Assembly (NCBI GenBank): GCA_045126215.1
Contig: JBGVOD010000029.1
Span: forward strand, 1-64,000
Source of the DNA: SVEL01 sp045126215
GTDB lineage: Bacteria > Bacillota > Clostridia > Lachnospirales > Lachnospiraceae
Length of the DNA stretch: 64,000 nucleotides
Direction: 5' to 3'
Position numbers and translations under genes: made by a program
Shown here: positions 54,377-63,863 of the stretch, piece after piece
How positions within the stretch are numbered: the first letter of the stretch is position 1
Layout of the letters: the number at the start of each line of letters is the position of its first letter
Notes under the pieces: model-generated
What the model was told of the DNA's origin: nothing
Seen by the model: only the letters and a program-made list of their open reading frames with translations
Databases searched by the model: none

Positions 54377-55090
54377 TTATCTAGGCACAAAAACAACACG
54401 TTTTCTTTTCTCAATGATATATACTATTCCACCTATAATCATAAAAATTGATGCACCAAGTAATACAAATAATGATGGACCCCAACCGATAAGTCCCATA
54501 TCTACATACGAAGAAAGATTATCTGAAAAATCTATGATTTCAAGCAAGGCTATTCCCAAAAGTAAAATACCATCTACCAGACTCATTACAGGAAGATAAC
54601 ATAATGTAAATATCAATCCCAAAACCAAAAGCACAGCCACAATTTTTCCATCAGGATATTCAAAAAGTGGCATATTTACATTTATAATTCTCTCACTTGA
54701 TGTTGCTACATCAAGAAACAATGCAACTGTTCCTACAATAAGAGCAAGTATGCACATTATATATCCAACTCCTACATGATAAGGATGTTTTTTTAACGGT
54801 GGAAATGTGTATTGCTGATTTCCATACATCTGATTGTTCATCACCGGCTGACCACCGTACACCTGATTGTTCATCACCGGCTGACCACCATACATCTGAT
54901 TGTTCATCACCGGCTGGGCTCCATACATCTGATTATTCATCATTGGCTGACCACCATACATTTGATTGTTCACCACCGGCTGATTACCATTCATCTGATT
55001 ATTCATTACTGGCTGTTCTACAATATTTTCAGTTCCACAATTTTGACAGAAACGTGTTACTGTTTCTTTTCCACAACTTTTGCAAATCAT
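54377..55090 (-). CDS. Zinc-ribbon membrane protein with 11-residue tandem repeats
   Basis: 237 residues. An N-terminal zinc ribbon (C3, C6, C15, C18) is followed by six tandem copies of an 11-residue unit, consensus QPVMNNQMYGG (about 26-91), then a basic stretch and about four membrane segments (about 105-225), ending in RKRKRVVF-type basic residues. The layout (ribbon, flexible N/Q/G/Y-rich linker, membrane domain) is common among Firmicute proteins of unknown function. The repeat DNA (54818-55015) is near-identical between units and so recently expanded. The ribbon and repeats are presumably cytoplasmic. Confidence 0.78.
   Translation of the reverse strand: MICKSCGKETVTRFCQNCGTENIVEQPVMNNQMNGNQPVVNNQMYGGQPMMNNQMYGAQPVMNNQMYGGQPVMNNQVYGGQPVMNNQMYGNQQYTFPPLKKHPYHVGVGYIMCILALIVGTVALFLDVATSSERIINVNMPLFEYPDGKIVAVLLVLGLIFTLCYLPVMSLVDGILLLGIALLEIIDFSDNLSSYVDMGLIGWGPSLFVLLGASIFMIIGGIVYIIEKRKRVVFVPR
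54818..55015. repeat. 33-bp coding tandem repeat, six copies
   Basis: In-frame 33-bp units inside the zinc-ribbon gene. Units differ mainly at two or three positions that change V/M, G/A/N codons. The copy number probably varies between strains. Confidence 0.85.
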
Positions 55091-55185
55091 ATACCTGCCA
55101 CTCCTCCAAAAAGTATTATAGTTATATTATACTTTATTTGAAATATTATGTACAGTATATATTTTGAGCCCGCGATATCACAAAA

Positions 55186-57603
55186 CTATTCCACAATTAA
55201 GATTCTTACTTCTGTTTTTTTAACCTTTCTTGCCTTTATGTATGCAAACAATGCAAATAAAACTGTCATAAGAATTACTGGAATAATCATATACAAACAA
55301 CTCATCTGCGATTCATAGCTGTACACTCCAAATTCAGAGAAGATAGCGTCAAACATTTTTCCACTAAAAATAAAGAATAAAATAATTCCAAGAACAGAAC
55401 CCAAAAACGCTGTTATCGCAAATCTTGCTGCTAGTTGTGCTCTTATTTTTTTGTTGGTAAAGCCTATAGATTTATATATTCCATAATCTTTTTTCTCTCT
55501 GATTATAATTTTATCGCATACGATAAAAACTGTAATCATAACGAATATTCCACCTAATAAATATATCAATCCAGTCAATCCATTTATAGCAACAGATATT
55601 ATATCTGCTCCATATTCGCTCATATTCTCTTTTGTACCCTTTATGAAATATTCATCACTTTCACCAAGCTTTGATGATACTTCCTTCAGAATATCTTGTA
55701 TTTTCGTTTTATCATTTAACTTATAATATACATTTCCCCACACTCCAACATTACTATTTTGATTATTGTTTTCGCTAACTTTAACTATTCTTTTATATCC
55801 CTCATAACTCATTGCAAAATTTTTGCCTTGGTCATTTGCCGAATCATATACACCTGATATTATATAGTCAGCCTTTTCTCCCTCATGCTTTATTGTAATT
55901 TTATCACCAATCTGAAGGCCAAATCCATCAATAAGATAAGGAGTAACCATAATTTCATTATTGTATTTACATGCTCTTCCATCTATTATGTTTCTTATTT
56001 CTTCAGGTTTATCAAGAATATAACAATAGATTTGCATATCATCAAAAAGCAGATATTTTGAACTTACTTGATATTTCTCATAATCTGTGTATTTTCCAAT
56101 TATATCTTCAACTTCTGTCTCTATTGCTTTATCATTGTATCCTGCAAACATATCACTATCTGTCAATGAAAATAGAGACATATCCCCATTTGCCCAAATA
56201 CACGCATCATTCATCATAAGCATTGACAATGTAAGAACAGCTGTAACTGCAATTGCTGATATATATTGCTTTTTTTCAGAAATGAATTGTCTATATGCAA
56301 TAGAACTGTTAAGCATTTTTTTAGAAATCGGTAATTTCAAAAAAGAAGAAAAATGTACACTGCTGTTTCCTTCATTTATCGCCTTGAGAGGTGATATCTT
56401 TGATATTTTTGTAGTTTTAATACAAATATATATGCAAATCATTAATAAAACTACGAGAATTATTCCAAGGATTAATAATATATCCAAATCATCTGATACA
56501 TAGATTCCCATAGATGTAAGTGTTGTATTATTAATAAATCCAATAACTGGTGTCGACAATGGCATTCCAATAATCATACCTGCTGCTGCGGTACTAATAT
56601 ACCCTAAAATAAGAGCGACTTTTATTGACTTATTTGTCATTCCTACCGACTTTAATATTCCTATATTTTTATAATCAAGTTCTATACTGCTACTGATATT
56701 ATGTCCCAGAACAACCAAAGCAGCCATCAATAACACAAAAACAAATACAATCAGAATTACGCTGAAAATATTTGTAAATGTCATCATATATTTTACAGCT
56801 TGTTCCCTAGATAGTGATATCCAGCAATAGTTTGCGTAGTTACTTACGCTATTAAGCTCTTTTTCAAACATAATAGATGACAGATTTGAATTTTTACTCT
56901 GAAATATATTTAACAATAATCCCTCGGAAAATCCTGCATATCCATCTTCACTCTCTTCATATTTGGTTCCCTCATCTGCCAGCGCTATCATCTTGTTAAA
57001 ATCTTCTTCTGAAACAATCAATGTCTTAATACCCATAATAGAAGATCCCATATATGCATCTTCAAAAAATGACACAACCTTAAGTTCCATACTATCATAT
57101 TTGTTTCCAAGTATAATAGTATCTCCTATTTTGCATCCATATAAATCCACAAAACTTACAGGTACAGATATTTCTCCTGTGTTTAACTCATTTTCAATAA
57201 TTTCATTATCGCTATTATATTGTGTAAAGTGAATATTTTTATCTTTTTCACTAATAACAAACACTGTATTGTTTCCACTTTTTCCATTACAATCCTTTAT
57301 ATACGTATATATAGCCTCTGAAGCGTTAACGTTTGAAACATGGTCACTTTTTTCAATATTTTGAACAATTATCTCTGAATTTATACCTATTTTTTCAAGT
57401 TGATAATTACTATATGATGCAGCAAACATATCCCCAAATCCAGCTTCTTCAATTGCCTGCTCCTCTCTTTCATAAGAGTTTTTATAATATGTAATAACAG
57501 AAAATAAAGTTATGGAAACTATAAGCATTAAAACAAAAATACTTATATATACATTTTTACTCTTTTTCATATTTCCTTTTACAACAAGTGCAATATGTCT
57601 CAA
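55186..57603 (-). CDS. FtsX-like ABC transporter permease
   Basis: About 805 residues with two FtsX domains: a membrane segment at about 12-35, an external domain to about 265, three segments at about 270-395, another at about 445, a second external domain (about 465-675) and three final segments to about 790. This is the MacB/LolE-like architecture used for peptide-antibiotic resistance or lipoprotein/peptide export. The first codon of the longest frame is GTG at 57612, but the TTG at 57603 is placed eight bases after AGGGGG and gives MRHIALVVKGNMKKSKN, so it is preferred. It follows its ATPase by 13 bases. Confidence 0.85.
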   Translation of the reverse strand: MRHIALVVKGNMKKSKNVYISIFVLMLIVSITLFSVITYYKNSYEREEQAIEEAGFGDMFAASYSNYQLEKIGINSEIIVQNIEKSDHVSNVNASEAIYTYIKDCNGKSGNNTVFVISEKDKNIHFTQYNSDNEIIENELNTGEISVPVSFVDLYGCKIGDTIILGNKYDSMELKVVSFFEDAYMGSSIMGIKTLIVSEEDFNKMIALADEGTKYEESEDGYAGFSEGLLLNIFQSKNSNLSSIMFEKELNSVSNYANYCWISLSREQAVKYMMTFTNIFSVILIVFVFVLLMAALVVLGHNISSSIELDYKNIGILKSVGMTNKSIKVALILGYISTAAAGMIIGMPLSTPVIGFINNTTLTSMGIYVSDDLDILLILGIILVVLLMICIYICIKTTKISKISPLKAINEGNSSVHFSSFLKLPISKKMLNSSIAYRQFISEKKQYISAIAVTAVLTLSMLMMNDACIWANGDMSLFSLTDSDMFAGYNDKAIETEVEDIIGKYTDYEKYQVSSKYLLFDDMQIYCYILDKPEEIRNIIDGRACKYNNEIMVTPYLIDGFGLQIGDKITIKHEGEKADYIISGVYDSANDQGKNFAMSYEGYKRIVKVSENNNQNSNVGVWGNVYYKLNDKTKIQDILKEVSSKLGESDEYFIKGTKENMSEYGADIISVAINGLTGLIYLLGGIFVMITVFIVCDKIIIREKKDYGIYKSIGFTNKKIRAQLAARFAITAFLGSVLGIILFFIFSGKMFDAIFSEFGVYSYESQMSCLYMIIPVILMTVLFALFAYIKARKVKKTEVRILIVE

Positions 57604-57616
57604 AAAAGCCACCCCC

Positions 57617-58378
57617 TTACCACTGCATAGAATTCAACCATGCATTAACTTGGATTTCACGGCTTTTTCTATTTTCTTCATCATACTTCTGTAATTCTAA
57701 CTCACCACATATTTTTCCATCTTCAATATATATAATTCTATTTGCTCTAAGTGCGGCTCTTACATCATGTGTTACCATCAGTATACTCTGACCTGAATTA
57801 TTAAGTTCAGAAAATAGATTTAAAACATCTACAGAATTCTTTTTATTTAATGCTCCTGTAGGTTCATCAGCAAACAATATTCCCGGATTATTGATAACAG
57901 CTCTTGCAATAGCTCCTCTTTGTGCTTCTCCGCCTGATACCTGAAATGGTAATCTGTTTGCTGCCTCCATAATATTCATCTTAGAAAGGAGCTCTTTTGC
58001 TTTGGACACAACTTCTTTCTGTGAAAGTTTCTTATTCATATATCCCGGTACAAGAATATTTTCAAGAATAGAAAGATTTCCAACAAGGTGCACCTGCTGA
58101 AATACAAATCCAAACTCATTCACTCTTATATCTGCCATATTTTTTTCTTTGTACTTTGTTATATCATCACCTTTGTATATAACCTGACCTGATGTAGGGC
58201 GGTCCATACCTGATAAACAATATAAAAGTGTAGACTTTCCAGATCCTGATGCGCCCATAATTACTGTAAAGTCACCTTCATAAATTTTCATATCCAAATT
58301 ATTTAAAACATGATTTTGAACACCTTCATTTGCAAAACTCTTGCATATCTGCCTGGCTTCTAAGATTACATTCTTCAT
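57617..58378 (-). CDS. ABC transporter ATP-binding protein (MacB/BceA-like)
   Basis: 253 residues. Walker A GASGSGKSTLL, a Q-loop in FGFVFQQVHLVGNLS, signature VSGGEAQRGAIARA, Walker B GILFADEPTGALNKKNS and H-loop VTHDVRAALRA; the DEPTGALN form is typical of the MacB/BceA/LolD group. It works with the FtsX permease downstream. AGGAG lies seven bases before the ATG. A gap of 115 bp with an AT-rich TATATTATA segment separates it from the kinase gene, so it may have its own promoter controlled by the adjacent regulator. Confidence 0.92.
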   Translation of the reverse strand: MKNVILEARQICKSFANEGVQNHVLNNLDMKIYEGDFTVIMGASGSGKSTLLYCLSGMDRPTSGQVIYKGDDITKYKEKNMADIRVNEFGFVFQQVHLVGNLSILENILVPGYMNKKLSQKEVVSKAKELLSKMNIMEAANRLPFQVSGGEAQRGAIARAVINNPGILFADEPTGALNKKNSVDVLNLFSELNNSGQSILMVTHDVRAALRANRIIYIEDGKICGELELQKYDEENRKSREIQVNAWLNSMQW

Positions 58379-58493
58379 TTTTGTACTCCTGCTTTCTTTT
58401 TACTTTCTTATTATTTTGACACTCATGCATCGCGTATAATATATAATAATTATTATTATGAAATCCTTAAGAAGTCATTTTTCTATATGCAAC

Positions 58494-59699
58494 TTATGAT
58501 AGTGGAAAATAGAGTTTCACCATAAGCCCATTATCATTATATAACTGGATTTTTCCGTTCATCTGCTCCATAATATATTTTGCAATGAAAAGGCCAAGTC
58601 CTGCTCCTTGTTCATTTTCAATATTCTTGCCACGGTAAAATTTATCGAACACAAAAGGCATATCTTCGTCTGTTATTCCTTTTCCATAATCCTTTATTGA
58701 TACTATATACACTCTATCACAATTCATATCTAGATTTTCTAAATCATCAACTGCACTATCAGATATACTTGTGGCAATATCTATATTTCCTTCTTTTGCA
58801 TATTTTTTTGCATTTGAAATTATATTTTCTATAACCTGAACTATACGATTACTATCTGCATTTTCTATTTCAGCTTCTATTATTTCACCTTTAATATTAA
58901 TAACATTATCTATGTTCATATCATTAATTATATCTGTAATGATTTTACCTATATTTACCTTCTCCTTTTTCAATATCAAATGGTCTAAATCATGAAGCGA
59001 ATGTATGAACATGTCATTTGTTATCTTTGTTACTTCATCACATTTTTTCATAATAACATTGGCATATCTGTTTCTTCTTTGGACATTATTATCCATATTC
59101 ATAGTGAGTGCTTCTGCATATCCTCTTATAGATGCAATAGGCGTCTTAATATCATGGGATAATGTTGCAATTACCGTCTTATTGTTTTCTATTGCCGCCT
59201 GTTCATTTTTTCTTGCCTTGATAATTTCTGTACGCATATGATCAAATGCCCAAGTAAACTTTCCAAACATATTTACACGTTTGTATTTAAAGTCTTTTTC
59301 CAAATTACCGGATGCTATGATTTCGGCGTACTCTTCAAGTTCATCAAAAGGCTTAAGAATAATAAAATATATGTAAATAAATATTACTACTTCTGTTACC
59401 ATTAAAAGAACATATGATATAACAAGAATACTACTTTCACTTTTATTTGCAGATTCTCTATCTTCTCTCATCCTTTCCATCAGATCACTTATCTTTTCAA
59501 CAGAATCATCTGCATCCATTAAATATCCCTGTGATATTTCATTTAGTTCCACTATATATTCATTTACAACACTTTTCTCTTCGTTTTTTGATTCAGCAGA
59601 ATTTTGATTATATAGAAGTATTAAAAATACTATTGTAGTTAATAATATACTGCCAAACATCATAATAAAAACTTTATTTTTTACACTCTTTTTCTTCAT
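58494..59699 (-). CDS. Membrane sensor histidine kinase
   Basis: About 401 residues. Two membrane segments (about 10-30 and 80-105) flank a short external loop; a HAMP-like linker (PFDELEEYAEIIASGNLEKD) follows. HisKA has the phospho-acceptor His in TLSHDIKTPIASIRGYAEAL, and the ATPase domain has ENIISNAKKYAKEG, DYGKGITDEDM and GAGLGLFIAKYIMEQM. The loop is too small for a ligand domain, so it may sense through the ABC permease as in Bce-type modules. The Met at 59699 is chosen because the longer frame (59753) runs back into the regulator gene. Confidence 0.88.
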   Translation of the reverse strand: MKKKSVKNKVFIMMFGSILLTTIVFLILLYNQNSAESKNEEKSVVNEYIVELNEISQGYLMDADDSVEKISDLMERMREDRESANKSESSILVISYVLLMVTEVVIFIYIYFIILKPFDELEEYAEIIASGNLEKDFKYKRVNMFGKFTWAFDHMRTEIIKARKNEQAAIENNKTVIATLSHDIKTPIASIRGYAEALTMNMDNNVQRRNRYANVIMKKCDEVTKITNDMFIHSLHDLDHLILKKEKVNIGKIITDIINDMNIDNVINIKGEIIEAEIENADSNRIVQVIENIISNAKKYAKEGNIDIATSISDSAVDDLENLDMNCDRVYIVSIKDYGKGITDEDMPFVFDKFYRGKNIENEQGAGLGLFIAKYIMEQMNGKIQLYNDNGLMVKLYFPLS

Positions 59700-59722
59700 A
59701 TTTGTGCCACAACCCTTATTTT

Positions 59723-60427
59723 TTATATATCCAATAAATATCCAATCCCCCATACCGTTTTGATAAACAACGGCTTTGAAGGATCCTCTTCAAACTTCTC
59801 CCGAAGCCATCTTATATGTACAGTAAGTGTTGATTGTTCAACTTCACTATATGGCCCCCAAACATTATTTAACAGTTGTTCTTTTGTAAGAGTTTTCCCT
59901 TTATTATCAATCATATAAATCAACAAATCATACTCTTTTGGTGATAATTCTACTCTGATATTATTCTTCATTACACATCTTGAATTCTTATCAACTACTA
60001 TTGTCACACCACTCTTTAAAGTTATTTCCATATTTTCGATACCCATTCCAATTCCATATGTTCTTCTAATCAGAGAATTAATTCTAGACATCATTTCCTT
60101 TAATGAATATGGTTTTGCAAGATAATCATCAGCTCCTATATCAAGGCCATTCACCTTGTCATCCTCACTAGTCCTTGCACTAACAAATATTATAGGAACC
60201 TGGGACTTTAATCTAAGCTCTTTGCATAAATCAAATCCCAGTCCATCAGGCAGGTTTATATCCAATAGTATTAAATGTGGTGTTGTACCTGATAAAAATT
60301 CATAAGCTTCCTGTATATTATGTACATGTGATGGCTCATATCCATTATCCATCAACATATCACAAATAAGCATTGATAGTTCTTCATCATCATCTATTAT
60401 TAATATATTCTTTTTTTTACATTCCAT
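59723..60427 (-). CDS. OmpR/PhoB-family response regulator
   Basis: 234 residues. The receiver (about 1-120) has IIDDDEELS, phospho-acceptor Asp in LILLDINLPDGLGFD, PIIFVSARTSE and LAKPYSLKEM. The winged-helix DNA-binding domain (about 140-230) has LSPKEYDLLIYMIDNKGK and VHIRWLREKFEED. AAGGAG lies nine bases before the ATG at 60427; a longer frame to 60520 has no support. It is the first gene of the regulator-kinase-ATPase-permease module. Confidence 0.92.
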   Translation of the reverse strand: MECKKKNILIIDDDEELSMLICDMLMDNGYEPSHVHNIQEAYEFLSGTTPHLILLDINLPDGLGFDLCKELRLKSQVPIIFVSARTSEDDKVNGLDIGADDYLAKPYSLKEMMSRINSLIRRTYGIGMGIENMEITLKSGVTIVVDKNSRCVMKNNIRVELSPKEYDLLIYMIDNKGKTLTKEQLLNNVWGPYSEVEQSTLTVHIRWLREKFEEDPSKPLFIKTVWGIGYLLDI

Positions 60428-60589
60428 ATCTTGTAACTCCTTGTGTAGATTATATAAGTATATGAATTTCAATATGTAATCATATAACCCATAATAAAAA
60501 CATTTGAATTCTCTCTTCACATCATAAATTATATGAAATTTTTATTTTTATAACAAGATTTTACCTACAATCTTTTAATATCGCCTCTC

Positions 60590-60618
60590 TTGAACATTTG
60601 TTCGGTGAATGATATAAT
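60590..60618 (+). promoter_or_regulatory. SOS-controlled promoter of the Y-family polymerase gene
   Basis: TTGAAC (60590-60595), 17 bp, then a perfect TATAAT (60613-60618), reading toward 60661. Confidence 0.8.
60592..60603. promoter_or_regulatory. LexA (DinR) box
   Basis: GAACATTTGTTC matches the Gram-positive LexA site GAAC-N4-GTTC exactly and overlaps the -35 box, so LexA bound here would block the promoter. It is the only such site I noticed in the window. Confidence 0.8.
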
Positions 60619-60660
60619 TGTTTTTAAACATAATAATTTATTATACGAAAGGAGACCTCT

Positions 60661-61926
60661 ATGAAACAGAAACAATATTTATGTATCGATTTAAAATCTT
60701 TTTATGCATCAGTTGAATGTGTTGAGAGAGGTCTTGATTCAATGACTACCAACCTGGTTGTAGCTGATCCGGAAAGATCTGACAAAACAATATGTCTTGC
60801 AGTATCTCCATCTATGAAAAAGCTCGGTGTAAAAAATAGATGTCGTGTATTTGAGATACCAAAGAATATCGAATATATTACTGCACCTCCAAGAATGCAG
60901 CTATATATCAAATACTCGGCAGATATTTACTCTATTTATCTTAAATACATTTCCAAGGAAGACATACATGTTTATTCTATTGACGAAGTATTTATGGATG
61001 TTACAGATTATCTTTCGCTTTATGATATGACTGCCCGAGAGCTTGGACAGGTGATAATAAATGATATCTACTCTACCCTAGGCATCCGTGCCACATGTGG
61101 TATTGGAACCAATCTTTATCTTGCAAAGATTGCACTTGATATTACAGCCAAGCACTCCTCGGACTTTATAGGTGAATTAGACGAAACATCTTATAAAGAG
61201 CAGCTTTGGAATCATAAGCCCCTTACTGACTTTTGGAGAGTTGGCAGCTCTACAGCTAAAAAGCTTGAGTCCTATGGTATAAGAACTATGAAAGACATTG
61301 TAGACACAAATGAAGATTTCTTATATAAGCTTTTTGGTGTTGATGCCGAACTTCTTATTGATCACGCCTATGGCAGAGAGCCTGTAACCATACAGGATAT
61401 AAAATTATACAAATCATCATCCAGAAGTATTACAAGTGGTCAGGTTTTAATGTGTGACTATCCATTTGACAAAGGCAGACTTATAGTAAAAGAAATGCTT
61501 GATTTACTTTGTCTTGACCTTGTAGAAGAGAACCTTGTCACCAAATCAGTTACACTTCATATAGGTTATTCAAACTCGCTCAATATGAAATCAGCACATG
61601 GTACTGCAAGCTTACCCATCCCTACAAGTTCAGATAAGATTATTATTCCTGAAGTTACGAAACTATATGACGAAATTGTAAACCCATACTACCCCATCAG
61701 GCGAATCAACATTTCTTTCAATAATGTTATTCCAGAGGAGTTTCAACAGTATAATCTTTTCATTGATACAGATGAATTACTACGTACCAAAAAGGCTCAA
61801 CAGGCAATGATAACTATAAAAAAGAAATTTGGAAAAAATCTAATTCTTAAAGGAATGAATCTTGAAAAAGGTGCTACAACCATAGAACGAAACTCACAGA
61901 TTGGAGGTCATAAAAGTGGCGAATAA
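60661..61926 (+). CDS. Y-family DNA polymerase (UmuC/UvrX-like)
   Basis: 421 residues. Translesion polymerase of the UmuC/DinB superfamily: catalytic D10 in YLCIDLKSFYASVE, SIDE (106-109) with catalytic D and E, then thumb HhH (DFWRVGSSTAKKLESYGI) and little-finger domains. It keeps the Tyr steric gate (FYAS). It resembles the UvrX/YqjW type carried by Firmicutes and their mobile elements together with YolD. SOS control by the LexA box upstream fits an induced mutagenesis role. AAGGAGA precedes the ATG, and the end overlaps the YolD-like gene. Confidence 0.92.
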   Translation: MKQKQYLCIDLKSFYASVECVERGLDSMTTNLVVADPERSDKTICLAVSPSMKKLGVKNRCRVFEIPKNIEYITAPPRMQLYIKYSADIYSIYLKYISKEDIHVYSIDEVFMDVTDYLSLYDMTARELGQVIINDIYSTLGIRATCGIGTNLYLAKIALDITAKHSSDFIGELDETSYKEQLWNHKPLTDFWRVGSSTAKKLESYGIRTMKDIVDTNEDFLYKLFGVDAELLIDHAYGREPVTIQDIKLYKSSSRSITSGQVLMCDYPFDKGRLIVKEMLDLLCLDLVEENLVTKSVTLHIGYSNSLNMKSAHGTASLPIPTSSDKIIIPEVTKLYDEIVNPYYPIRRINISFNNVIPEEFQQYNLFIDTDELLRTKKAQQAMITIKKKFGKNLILKGMNLEKGATTIERNSQIGGHKSGE

Positions 61927-62245
61927 ACAAAGAATACCTATGTCAATTGAAAATCGTGCAAAGCAATTTATGCCATTTTCTGCCCTTAAAGGACTATATG
62001 AAGAACTTTATTCCAAGGAGAAGATTATAATAGACAAAAAAGAGCTCTCCCAGGAAATGGCGGAAGAGCTTGACCTCAAGATGCACCAGATAAAAAAAGG
62101 TGATATAATAACTGTTATTTATTACAACAAAGACGAATATCTTAAAAAAACCGGTATTATTTCATCTATAAACGAAACGGCAAGATATATTCAGATTGTC
62201 AATGAACGTATCTCTTTTGACGACTTGTTTGATATATTACTATAA
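61916..62245 (+). CDS. YolD-like protein
   Basis: 109 residues, family typically encoded with Y-family polymerases in Firmicutes and thought to be a regulatory or UmuD-like partner. The N-terminal RAKQFMPFSALKGLYEEL is diagnostic. The start is GTG at 61916, because GGAGGT (61903-61908) lies upstream of it; the earlier in-frame TTG at 61901 overlaps the ribosome site. It overlaps the polymerase stop by 11 bases, so both are translated from one SOS-induced message. Confidence 0.88.
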   Translation: MANKQRIPMSIENRAKQFMPFSALKGLYEELYSKEKIIIDKKELSQEMAEELDLKMHQIKKGDIITVIYYNKDEYLKKTGIISSINETARYIQIVNERISFDDLFDILL

Positions 62246-62381
62246 TATCGGCTTTTTCTCGCTGTCAGGCTATTTCATATCTAGCCTCGCCATAGAATAG
62301 ATAGCAATTTATCTCTTTGGGCAACTTCCCACCAAACTGGGATAACCTATTTACTTTCCTAACAGTTACATTCAGTAAATA
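62246..62381. other. Convergent intergenic gap, no clear feature
   Basis: 136 bp between the YolD-like gene (+) and the large lipoprotein gene (-). No strong hairpin with a T-run was found; a transcription end for both genes must lie here but is not obvious. Confidence 0.4.
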
Positions 62382-63854
62382 CTACCAGTAGAAGTAGTAC
62401 CATCCATCAGCTATTCTTTCATACGATACGGGGTTTCCACTTAGTACCATCTGGGTGTGCATCTGAAATGCTTCGTCCTGACTGCCTTTAAAATATCCCA
62501 GCCAATGTACTGTACCATCATATGTATAGCTGTTCCTGATTGCTGTTAATTGTTCAATGCTGGTTATTCTTGTAAGTCCTTCCCGAACCTCCAAGTCTTC
62601 TTTTACATTTCTGACATCAACAGTAAGATATGCTACACATCCAAAATTCTCATACCCTTCATACCCGTATGGTTCATATGAAAATCTTATCTCTTTCCAC
62701 ATAGGACTGCCGCTGCTCATTCCATCATTACTAAGAACTATTACTTCATCATTATCATAATCAATATCTAAAATATGGCATCCATTGTAATATAATTCGG
62801 TTGATTGCTGTATCATGTTATAAATATATGGTCTGCAGTCCGGTGAATATTCCACGGTGTCCGGATCTTCTGTTTTAAAATATCTGCATATATTGAATCT
62901 TGATTCGCCATTTTTGATAGCCTGATTAATCTTAGATGTGACTTCATCTTTTGTATATGCAAAATATATCTTATCTGTTAAATATGTAAACTCTACTTCA
63001 AAGTATACATATTTTAAATCCATATGGAGACTTTGATTATAACCTGGTGACCATAAAACATTTACACCGGTACTATTTATAACTCTCTCATAATCTGCAA
63101 ATGGTCTTTCATCTCCTATCCATCTGTTATCAAAATAATAATAGCTTCCGTCTTCTTTTTGAACTTCTGATGGACAAACCTCTCTGTATATTCCATATTT
63201 ATCCACATCCAGGTTATAGATGTTAAGCAAAATGTCAACAGAATCACTTCGCGATTTTACTGCTTGTTCAATTATTTTGTAAAATTCATCCATTGATTCT
63301 GCCATTGCAATTCCTGAATTAACGGCTTCTTCCGTATTATCCGTATAAAAATATCCACTTTCATTAATACGACAGCCCAATAATTGATACAATTCCATCA
63401 AGGTTATTCCTTCAAATTCATATGTATCTGAGATAGGATTATATGTAACACTATATCCGTTGCCATTTGTACTTGAATTTGTACTTGAATTTGTTTCTGT
63501 ATTTGTTTCTTTGTTTGTATTGTTTTTGTTTACTTTCTGGTAATTTGACTCCTCTGATGTAGAAACAGAATTGGAATTAAAATCGGATTGTGTTCCTTCA
63601 TTATTTTCTACATTTTCCTCTGACTTAGTTGTCTCACTTGACTCATTGTTATTATTTGCTATAACCGCCTCCGTTGAAGTACTACCATTAGTCTCTGCAT
63701 TTTCGTCCTTTATTTCAATTTCAGTGTCTGAAGTTTCTGTATTATTTTCTGCATTTTTCGTATTGTCACCACACGCGGTTATATTAAAAAAAAGAATTAT
63801 TGATAATAAAATACCTGCTACTCTGTATATTTTCTTTGTATTTGTTCTTTTCAT
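62382..63854 (-). CDS. Large lipoprotein of unknown function
   Basis: 490 residues. The signal peptide has lipobox NITAC (Cys at about 28) and is followed by a 100-residue low-complexity linker of Asn, Thr, Glu and Ser (about 30-135). A C-terminal region (about 140-490) contains several Tyr/Trp-rich blocks (YYYFDNRWIGDERP, WSPGYNQSLHMDL, RFSYEPYGYEGYENFG). I do not recognise the family. The ATG at 63854 has GGGTG six bases upstream; a GTG at 63863 is less likely. It is alone on its transcript in the window. The linker resembles wall-spanning spacers, so the C-terminal domain is probably displayed outside the cell. Confidence 0.78.
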   Translation of the reverse strand: MKRTNTKKIYRVAGILLSIILFFNITACGDNTKNAENNTETSDTEIEIKDENAETNGSTSTEAVIANNNNESSETTKSEENVENNEGTQSDFNSNSVSTSEESNYQKVNKNNTNKETNTETNSSTNSSTNGNGYSVTYNPISDTYEFEGITLMELYQLLGCRINESGYFYTDNTEEAVNSGIAMAESMDEFYKIIEQAVKSRSDSVDILLNIYNLDVDKYGIYREVCPSEVQKEDGSYYYFDNRWIGDERPFADYERVINSTGVNVLWSPGYNQSLHMDLKYVYFEVEFTYLTDKIYFAYTKDEVTSKINQAIKNGESRFNICRYFKTEDPDTVEYSPDCRPYIYNMIQQSTELYYNGCHILDIDYDNDEVIVLSNDGMSSGSPMWKEIRFSYEPYGYEGYENFGCVAYLTVDVRNVKEDLEVREGLTRITSIEQLTAIRNSYTYDGTVHWLGYFKGSQDEAFQMHTQMVLSGNPVSYERIADGWYYFYW

Positions 63855-63863
63855 ATTAATCAC

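Noticed and set aside
54818..55015. Regular 33-bp repeats, possible CRISPR array
   Set aside because: Units are contiguous without spacers, stay in frame and encode an 11-residue peptide repeat within a membrane protein.
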